Assembly: GCA_001695595.3 (NCBI GenBank)
Contig: MBPM02000203.1
Location: forward strand, 1 to 64,000
Direction of reading: 5' to 3'
Source: Plasmopara viticola
Lineage: Eukaryota; Oomycota; Peronosporomycetes; Peronosporales; Peronosporaceae
DNA: 64,000 nt
Part shown: positions 57,424 through 64,000 of the stretch, in pieces
How the letters are laid out: every line of letters begins with the position of its first letter
Position numbering within the stretch: position 1 is the stretch's first letter
Notes under the pieces: model-generated
The model's database searches: none
What the model saw: the letters and a program-made list of their open reading frames with translations, nothing else
What the model was told of the DNA's origin: nothing
Translations under genes and position numbers: made by a program

Positions 57424-59510
57424 TTATATTCTATGGTAAAGTTCTTTAGCGTTAGGCTTAAAAGTACTTGGTATTTTAGCTCGTACCAAAATATTGCCAA
57501 GATTTGGTGGTCGCTTATAACAAATAAGTAACCGACCTAGTTTTTTCTTAATAGTTAAAAGACGTAATTGACGAAAATTTAAGAAGTGTTTTAAAGATGC
57601 ACGACAGGGACCATTAGGATTATAAGTAATCTTAAAAGGTAAAATTCTGTTGTTGTCATTAGAAACACTTTGTGAACATTTACATTTATTATAAGCTTTC
57701 TCAAATTGAAGTTTGAGAAATTTAGCAGGGAATCCACGAGTACGCAATCTAGCATACAAAAGCCGAATGATCGTTAAAAATTCATGGCGTCGTGAATTTT
57801 GACTAAAATAAGTGCGGATTAAACCGGTTATAAGCCCCGAAAATGTACCAGGCGGGTGGGCGCTGGATGGGGTAGGATATAAATATAGATTTAACGCTTT
57901 TTGAAATGTTCTGGTGTGTATGATGTTATCAGAGATCGTAAGGGTGAGATCTAAGAAATCTACCGAAAGTGGTAATGTAGTCATATCAATATCAGTAATA
58001 CGACTAGTCGGTGACCAAGAGACACCGGGAAAGGTACGGTACATCATTGCAATAAAGCGGTTAAAATACCACGGTTGATCTGGATTAAATCGAAAAGTGT
58101 GGAAAACATCGTCTATATAGCGAGTATAAAACACTAATTCGGATTTAAACATTGGGAATATTACGTTAAGTTCATATATCCCAGGTAAAGGTTCGCATAA
58201 CTGGGTGCGACGGGTGTACCCATAGCTGCACCATGAGTTTGGCGCCAAAAAGTATCACCAAATTCAAACCAATTATGAGTCATGAGGAGTTTTAACCCCT
58301 CAAGAATGATATCGCGGTATTTATTGTCGCGGATCCACCAAGAGATGGCTAATAAACCTTTATCGTTTGGTATGGAAGTATAAAGTGTTTGGGCATCCCA
58401 AGATACAAGAAAACAGCCAGTAGGCAACGTTAAAGATTTTAATTGACTGAGTAACTCTTTAGAGCTGGTTAATATATGGCTACACCGTTTAATATAAGGT
58501 TGTAACATAAAGTCTAACCATTTGGAAAGTCCGTGGAACGGCGAGTTAACAGAGGAAACAATGGGGTGGAGACCCATTGGAGATTTATGGATTTTTGGCA
58601 TGCCATAAAATCTAGCGGGTACAGTTGTATCCAAATTATAAGTGACGATCTTAAGATCGCGTATTGATTCTGGAAAGCGTTTAACTGCTCGAGAATGCCA
58701 ATTAATAATCATTCTACGAAGACCGCGGATAGGTAATGATGTGGCGTAAGAATACACATCATTTGATTTAAGATGGAGAAGACACCATCTTATATATTGT
58801 TCAGTGTTCATGACAGCAGGACCGAGGTTTTTATCTGTCGCCATAAATTTAAACGATTTATTATTCCGAAGGTCCGAAATAAGCTTACGTTGTTGAAAAT
58901 TAAGATTTTTACGTTTACGAAACTTAAAGATCTTAATGCTTTCTACAAGTTTTTCTTTTGTATTAAGTAAAAACTGTGAAAATAATTTATCCGAGAGTTC
59001 TGGTGGTTGCCAGGATGGATTGGGTACATAAATTTGTTTATTATATGTACCGCTGCTTTTAAACAAAGTATTAATTTTAATACTGCGGATAAGCTGGTCA
59101 ATAGATGTCTGATATTCACAATAGGGGCGTTTAGCCGGTGAAGGTGTAGGACAAAATTTTAGATTTAAACCTAAAAGTTGCGTAAGGCCGTCTGGTAGGC
59201 TCATACTAGAAGTAAGGTCATGAAATGCTAAATTTGTCGTACGAATATTAAATGTGAAAATTGGACGATCACCAAAAAGACGTAATACATTCGATTTAGT
59301 GGAAGACTTAAGCTTTATTAGTGGATTTTTATCTACTAATTGTGTCCGCGCTTTGAGTGCTTGTTTAGCTTGGCGTTTCTGTTTCCGGAAGAAACGGCGC
59401 CGTGCTTGCGCTTGTTTGGCCCAGTGCGAACGACACTGGCGCCGGACGCGGGTTTTTTGCTGGGTTTTGGGACTTTCTGTTGAGAAGATGATGTGAGCAG
59501 TAGAAGGCAA
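57424..59510 (-). pseudogene. Penelope-like reverse transcriptase 2 (endonuclease-lacking), one frameshift
   Basis: The first frame (59510-58161, 449 residues) has a basic N-terminal region (28-54), then FMATDKNLGPAVM (222-234), ARFYGMPKIHKSP (299-311), PFHGLSKWLDFMLQPY (324-339), SWDAQTLYTSIP (370-381, motif A) and AMGTPVAPSYANLY (429-442, motif B). A one-base shift near 58180 moves the reading into the second frame. That frame (to 57424) has YTRYIDDVF (motif C), LNLYLYPTPSSAHPPG and the thumb with YNPNGPCRASL and YKRPPNLGNILVRAKI. It ends about 13 residues later, with no GIY-YIG endonuclease. This matches the telomere-associated, endonuclease-deficient branch of PLEs. Such enzymes copy RNA from a free DNA 3' end rather than from a self-made nick. 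A single frameshift is the only defect seen, and it could be a sequence error. The ATG lies 13 bp from the copia LTR, so the true 5' end may lie beyond the insertion. Confidence 0.9.
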
Positions 59511-59523
59511 GTTTGGAAGTAAA

Positions 59524-59711
59524 TGTATTTAAGGTCCTTAGTTCGCTATTCCGAGCTACCTCTAAGCCTTTCCTATGACGTCATCGTGGGCGCAATCATG
59601 TCGCGTCATCGTGTGCGTAATCATGTCGCGTCATCGTGTGCGTGATCATGTCGTCCTATGGTCCGGAGATTCGATCGCGCAACGTGTGCTGATAGCTGTT
59701 TTTCTAACACT
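59524..59711 (-). repeat. Copia 3' LTR
   Basis: 188 bp. On the minus strand it begins TGTTAGAAAA after the polypurine tract and ends TTAAATACA, so it has the TG…CA termini of an LTR. The outer boundary is inferred from that dinucleotide, since the 5' LTR is not available for comparison. The five bases outside (gtaaa, 59519-59523) would be one target-site copy. Confidence 0.65.
59577..59649. promoter_or_regulatory. 25-bp tandem repeats with CRE-like sites in the LTR
   Basis: Three copies of a 25-bp unit (gtcgcgtcatcgtgtgcg…), the first slightly short. The leftmost boundary contains the perfect bZIP/CRE palindrome TGACGTCA (59576-59583), and the others carry the related cgcgtcatcg. Tandem repeats in LTR U3 regions often act as enhancers; that function is inferred. 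Confidence 0.5.
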
Positions 59712-59720
59712 CCTCCTCGC
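59712..59720 (-). other. Copia polypurine tract
   Basis: GAGGAGGAG on the minus strand directly before the LTR start, the usual plus-strand priming site for LTR retrotransposons. Confidence 0.7.
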
Positions 59721-59742
59721 GATCGTGTCCCCGCCGCCGTAA

Positions 59743-62700
59743 CTAGCGCAACCCCACGAGCGCTCGCAGCTCTGCAAGCTTGTGCTGATCTAACACCTTT
59801 GTCAGTAAGTCCGCGAGCATAAGCTCTGACCGGACGTAGCGCATCTCAACGACGCCACGACGAGCAAAGTCCTTAACAAACTTGAGGCGCACGTCGATGT
59901 GTTTAGCTTTTAGAGACGAAGTCTCTCCTTCGATCTGGCGAATCGTGGCCTGGTTATCCGCATGCATTGTCATAGGCTGAGTCGGTGCAAGTCCCACCTC
60001 TTTAAGCATCTCTTGAATACCAAGAAGCTCGCGTGCCGTCTCAGACGCCGCGACAAATTCGACCTCCATAGTCGAGAGAGAGACGCCACCTTGTTTCTTG
60101 GCTGCCCAGCTTACAGGCATCCCATTTAGCAAAACGATGGCACCAGTGAGCGATTTTCTGTCTCCCTTGTCGGCAGCAAAGTCGGCATCACTGTATGACT
60201 CGAGCGTTATTTGTTCGTTGCGGTCGGTATTAGCTCGCATTTCAAGCCGCATCACCTTGCTGCCACTAAGATAGCGCGCTATCCTTTTTGCGAGTTTCCA
60301 GTCTCGTACGCGCGGTGCATGTGTCTGGCGCGTGGCTTTGTGAACCGCAAACGCAATATCTGGACGCGTGCATCGTGCGATCCAAAGCAAACTACCGACC
60401 AACGACTGAAACGAACGTATACTTGGTGACCCGGATTCCTGCAGCAGCGCACTATCTGCCGTAACTTCTTCGTAGCAATCATCACCAATAGGCGTCCGCG
60501 TGGGGTTGGCCGAACCCATGCCGTGCTCACGCAACAGCTCGCCAATAGCCTCCTCCTGATCAAGGGTATATGCGTGCGTGTCGAGTGCCGTCACCCTTAT
60601 ACCGAGAAACTTCGACACTGGTCCAAGATTCTTGATCGAAAGCGATGCCATCGACACGAAAAATTGCTCAACCGCTGCAGCTCTTGTTGCTGTGACAAGA
60701 AGATCGTCGACGTAGACGCCGACCACTGTCAAGATTTCTTCCTCGCGCTTGAAATACAGACACATGTCGCTGATACACTGCTTGAATCCTGCTTCAGTGA
60801 GTCGTGCGTGTAGCAATTGACTCCATAATCGTCCTGCCTGCTTCAGTCCATACAGGCTCTTCTTCAGCTCAAGCGCGACTTCGCTTACGTTGGTCGCACC
60901 AAGCTTCTTCAGTTGTTCGTCCTTGATGTCCATACCCCTAGGCACGTGAAGCAGAATCTCAAGGTCCTTCTCCTTGTCGGCCTTGACGTAGGCGTTCGGA
61001 ATATCACCATGCTTTGCCGGCACCCCCCACGTCGCTGCAAGGCCTAATATTACCTTAACTGTCGACATATCCATGACCGCAGCGAAGGTGAGCGCGTAAT
61101 CGATGCCGAAAACTTGCTCATTCCCGCACGCAACTAGCCGCGCCTTGAGGCGCTCCACCGCGCCATTCGCATCAGTTTTGGTCTTGAATACCCACTTACT
61201 GTGAAGCATGTTGGCCCCAGCCGGTCGCTTGATCACATTCCAGACACCATTGTTTTGGAGAGCGAGGATCTCCTCGAGCATTGCCTTTCTCCATCCTTCA
61301 GCTTTCGTGCTGCGCATTGCCACCGCGTGTGTCTTGGGATCTGCCTCGTAAACTTGCATCACAGCTGGTACATCACTTGTCACGGGTTCACTGTCTTGTG
61401 CCGCTCGCTTGGCAGCCCCTCGTGTGGCATGGGTTGCACGTACCCACGATTTCTGATTAGCCGTCCCCTTTGTTTTTGCTACGACGGGAACAATCGAAGA
61501 TGTCTCCTCCTCAGCTCCTGCTTCGTAGAGTAGCTGCCCGCTGTGCTTGTCGGAGATTGCCTTAATGTTCTTGACGTGCTGGGTCACGATCACGACATTG
61601 GCCTTGCGTACGAACACACGATATCCTTTGGTCTCGTCGCTGCGACCCACGATGATACCAATCTGCGCCCGCTGTGCAAAAGAGTTCTTCTTCGGGTCAC
61701 GGTACACTGTGCATACCGAACCAAAAGTAACGATATCACGAAGATCGGGCGCTTGACTTGTTAGTACCTCGATTGGTGATGCTTGGTTGACGTTCGAGCT
61801 TGTGGGGCTTCGATTCAGAATGTACGCTGAGTATTCCACCGCATCTCCCCAGAACTTCAGCGGGAGCTTGCTAGCAAAAATCATAGAGCGAGCCATGTTT
61901 AGAATCGTCCGGTGCATGCGCTCTGCCTTGCCATTTGATGCTTGATTTCTTGCTTCGCTCACCTGCCGTGACACGCCGGCGGACTGGCAGAACAAATCAA
62001 CGTTCCGATATTCGCCACCCCCATCTGTGCGTAACACATGAATGCGACAGTCGAAACGCTTCTCAAAAAACACTAAGAATTCCTTGAACCTTTTCGCCGC
62101 TTGGTCCTTGGTGCGTGCCAGAAATACGCGGCAGTAATTGCTCTTGTGATCGACGAAGTTAACGAGATACCGATTGCCAAGGCGGTCCCTTGGTGTCATC
62201 GGTCCCTTAAGGTCTGAGCAAATCACACCACCGATGCGATCGATCGGGGAGTGCACACCCGTATCTTTCTTTGACTGCGCGTTCTTGGTTTGCTTACTCT
62301 GTGCGCATGTGACGCACACCATGCGGCGACAGTCCGTGAGCTGAATTCCAGAGCCGGGCTCGAGCGCCATCTTCTTGATTCTGTCGTACGATAGGTGCCC
62401 GAAACGCTGATGGAAATGCATGAGTGTTCCACGCTGGACGTTTTCTCTGCACCCCTTCACTTTAGCAATCGATGCCACGATGGAGCCAGTCTTGTTAATG
62501 CCGTTTCGTTCGGCTTGCACTTCTACAACAAGCACATTGTTCTGCATTGCCACATCAAAGACGACGTCGCCTGTGTTGAGCGATCTAATCGTTCGCCGAT
62601 CGTTTGCGTAAGCGAGCTTGAATCCTTTGAACTCAAGCTTGCCGTACGACAATATATTGCGGGCTAGCATTGGTGCGTAGTAGACGTCCGTTAGGCGAAC

Positions 62701-63990
62701 GATGCTCGGCTTGCCGAGCGCAGTTACCCGCAGTAGCACGCTACCGACCAGCGTCAGCTGAAGCATCTTGCCATCGGCTACCAAACACTGATCGTCACAT
62801 TCTCGTGCATCTTCGAGTAGAGCTGCGTCGTTCACGAGATGCCGGCTCGACCCGCTGTCCAAGATCCAAACCTTCTCTTGAGTGTTGCTATCTTGTACGC
62901 ATAAGGTGTAATTTACAACGTCCTTCGTCTTGACGTTTCTCTTCCAGCTACCCTTGGCACCATTATGCCTCTTCTTCTTATCGGAACAAGCAGCCAAAAT
63001 GTGACCAACCTTGCCGCATCCAAAGCACGCTCGTGTCTCGACGCGTGGTTTGCTCTCGACGATGTTCGCAACGACGTCTTTCCCAAACGAAGCAGGACCC
63101 CTCGTATCAATCTCAACAGACTGTGCGAAATGCGCGAGCTCTTCCGCTTGAACGAGGAAATCAAGGCGCCTGGCATCATACTTTGCCATGAGTACCGTGC
63201 GCAGCTCACTCGACGCATAGTGGACAATGTTGTCGAGCACTTGCGCATCAGCCCCTCCGCACGCGTCGCTCACTGCCACCAAGTACAGGTAGTGCTCGGG
63301 CCAGGTCCTCTTGGCGTCTTTCTTTGCCGTGAACAGTCTCATTGACTGTGACGCAGTGATCGTCGTCTTAAACGTCTGGTGTAGTCGCTCCATTACATGG
63401 TCCAGCGTCGGGAGCTGGCGCCACCAAGTCTCGACCTGCTTGTTGTAGTACCGCTCGGCCGTGCCACTCAAGTAGTGACCAAGCAAGTCAGTCTTCACGT
63501 CTTCTGACCATTCAAAACCACACGCTGCTTGCGCGTACTGAATCTGACGCATAAAAGTCCGACCCCAATCCAGAAACCCGGAGCCCAGTCCTCGATACAA
63601 TTCCGTTCCGTCAAACTTGCGAATCGTGAGCCTGCGCTGCCGCTCATCTGGTACACGCATCGCTTGTTGTGCGACCGGCTCCGTTCGTCGCGCGTAATCC
63701 TGTGCCGCTGCAAACTGTGGTGATCGGAACTGGGTTTGCTGCGGCACTTCACCGCGCTGAGCGCCCCATTCCGACCGTGCAGGTTGTCTTCCTGCCTCAT
63801 GCGTACGCTGCACGTATGCGCGGCCTTGGCCATGCCTTTGCTGCACGGGCGAATGACTTAGCGCATCGATGTTCATCGGAATACCCCCTCGGCCATTGCC
63901 AAGAGCGGAATGGAACATGCCAGACTCAATTGCTCCAAGCATACGCTCGTCCTCGTCTCTCTTCACTTGCGAGGCCTCCATCTGCGTCAT
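59743..63990 (-). CDS. Copia gag-pol polyprotein
   Basis: Single uninterrupted frame of 1415 residues from the ATG at 63990. The frame stays open to the window edge, so the true start could lie further out. Gag-like region about 115-300; CCHC zinc knuckle [14 protein letters not shown] (322-335); aspartic protease ILDSGSS (376-382). The integrase zinc region has H527, H532, C559 and C562, and the catalytic residues are D593 (SDLKGP), D656 (RTDGGGEY) and E690 (NGKAER). Reverse transcriptase has [11 protein letters not shown] (995-1005), [16 protein letters not shown] (1045-1060) and YVDDLL (1093-1098). RNase H has SDADFA (1267-1272), STMEVEF (1306-1312), ADNQAT and ADLLTK. All catalytic motifs are present, which suggests a young and possibly active element. 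The protein makes particles, processes itself, copies RNA and inserts cDNA. The gag start resembles oomycete copia elements I recall. Confidence 0.95.
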   Translation of the reverse strand: MTQMEASQVKRDEDERMLGAIESGMFHSALGNGRGGIPMNIDALSHSPVQQRHGQGRAYVQRTHEAGRQPARSEWGAQRGEVPQQTQFRSPQFAAAQDYARRTEPVAQQAMRVPDERQRRLTIRKFDGTELYRGLGSGFLDWGRTFMRQIQYAQAACGFEWSEDVKTDLLGHYLSGTAERYYNKQVETWWRQLPTLDHVMERLHQTFKTTITASQSMRLFTAKKDAKRTWPEHYLYLVAVSDACGGADAQVLDNIVHYASSELRTVLMAKYDARRLDFLVQAEELAHFAQSVEIDTRGPASFGKDVVANIVESKPRVETRACFGCGKVGHILAACSDKKKRHNGAKGSWKRNVKTKDVVNYTLCVQDSNTQEKVWILDSGSSRHLVNDAALLEDARECDDQCLVADGKMLQLTLVGSVLLRVTALGKPSIVRLTDVYYAPMLARNILSYGKLEFKGFKLAYANDRRTIRSLNTGDVVFDVAMQNNVLVVEVQAERNGINKTGSIVASIAKVKGCRENVQRGTLMHFHQRFGHLSYDRIKKMALEPGSGIQLTDCRRMVCVTCAQSKQTKNAQSKKDTGVHSPIDRIGGVICSDLKGPMTPRDRLGNRYLVNFVDHKSNYCRVFLARTKDQAAKRFKEFLVFFEKRFDCRIHVLRTDGGGEYRNVDLFCQSAGVSRQVSEARNQASNGKAERMHRTILNMARSMIFASKLPLKFWGDAVEYSAYILNRSPTSSNVNQASPIEVLTSQAPDLRDIVTFGSVCTVYRDPKKNSFAQRAQIGIIVGRSDETKGYRVFVRKANVVIVTQHVKNIKAISDKHSGQLLYEAGAEEETSSIVPVVAKTKGTANQKSWVRATHATRGAAKRAAQDSEPVTSDVPAVMQVYEADPKTHAVAMRSTKAEGWRKAMLEEILALQNNGVWNVIKRPAGANMLHSKWVFKTKTDANGAVERLKARLVACGNEQVFGIDYALTFAAVMDMSTVKVILGLAATWGVPAKHGDIPNAYVKADKEKDLEILLHVPRGMDIKDEQLKKLGATNVSEVALELKKSLYGLKQAGRLWSQLLHARLTEAGFKQCISDMCLYFKREEEILTVVGVYVDDLLVTATRAAAVEQFFVSMASLSIKNLGPVSKFLGIRVTALDTHAYTLDQEEAIGELLREHGMGSANPTRTPIGDDCYEEVTADSALLQESGSPSIRSFQSLVGSLLWIARCTRPDIAFAVHKATRQTHAPRVRDWKLAKRIARYLSGSKVMRLEMRANTDRNEQITLESYSDADFAADKGDRKSLTGAIVLLNGMPVSWAAKKQGGVSLSTMEVEFVAASETARELLGIQEMLKEVGLAPTQPMTMHADNQATIRQIEGETSSLKAKHIDVRLKFVKDFARRGVVEMRYVRSELMLADLLTKVLDQHKLAELRALVGLR

Positions 63991-64000
63991 CCGTGCTTGG

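Larger units (their letters stand above)
59524..64000 (-). mobile_element. Ty1/copia LTR retrotransposon (5' end outside window)
   Basis: Minus-strand element with 3' LTR (59524-59711), polypurine tract (59712-59720) and one long gag-pol frame. The domain order protease-integrase-reverse transcriptase-RNase H is that of the copia superfamily. It has inserted at or very near the 5' end of the Penelope-like frame. The 5' LTR, primer-binding site and the other target-site copy are not in the window. Confidence 0.93.

Noticed and set aside
61201..63345. Plus-strand open frames of 70-126 codons across the copia region
   Set aside because: All are antisense shadows of the 1415-residue minus-strand gag-pol frame.

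Overview
The window looks like nuclear DNA of an oomycete (stramenopile). Three things point there: Arabidopsis-type TTTAGGG telomere repeats, a Ty1/copia polyprotein whose gag region resembles Phytophthora-type elements, and eukaryotic tRNA genes with internal Pol III boxes and no encoded CCA. The assignment rests on recalled family resemblance, not on a search. No ordinary single-copy host protein gene was found; everything is tRNA array, retroelement or subtelomeric repeat.

Layout. (1) 1-54281 is a tandem array with a repeat unit of about 854 bp. Each unit carries one tRNA-Val(AAC) and one tRNA-Ser(AGA) gene, both on the minus strand. I place 50 Val and 50 Ser loci, a few of them broken. 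The central block (15495-43668, about 33 units) is nearly uniform, while the outer units are more diverged and partly deleted. (2) Three pieces of one non-LTR retrotransposon (LINE) family with an APE-type endonuclease and reverse transcriptase interrupt the array on the plus strand: a decayed internal fragment (3496-7361), a short 3'-end fragment (14906-15494) and a long, end-to-end copy (43669-50959). The last two share exactly the same 3' junction inside box A of the tRNA-Ser gene, which suggests a LINE that targets this tRNA gene. (3) At about 52673 the array folds back: the last units (52676-54281) lie on the plus strand. (4) At 54282 the array is cut off and joined to TTTAGGG repeats. 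(5) From 54282 to 59523 four short TTTAGGG blocks alternate with minus-strand sequence. This includes two Penelope-like reverse transcriptases that lack a C-terminal GIY-YIG endonuclease, and a probable hammerhead ribozyme. (6) 59524-64000 is a minus-strand Ty1/copia element with an open 1415-residue gag-pol frame, a 3' LTR and a polypurine tract; its 5' end lies outside the window.

Reading as a whole. The G-rich telomere strand always reads rightwards, and each element to its right is minus-strand, with its 3' end on the telomere repeat. That is the arrangement expected if endonuclease-lacking Penelope-like elements were copied directly onto exposed chromosome ends and the truncated 5' ends were then re-capped by telomerase. 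I infer that a fold-back rearranged tRNA array once ended at 54282, was healed by telomere addition, and then grew outward by successive element additions before a copia element inserted. The LINE exploits the repeated tRNA-Ser gene as a landing site, and its 15-bp target duplication leaves that tRNA gene intact.
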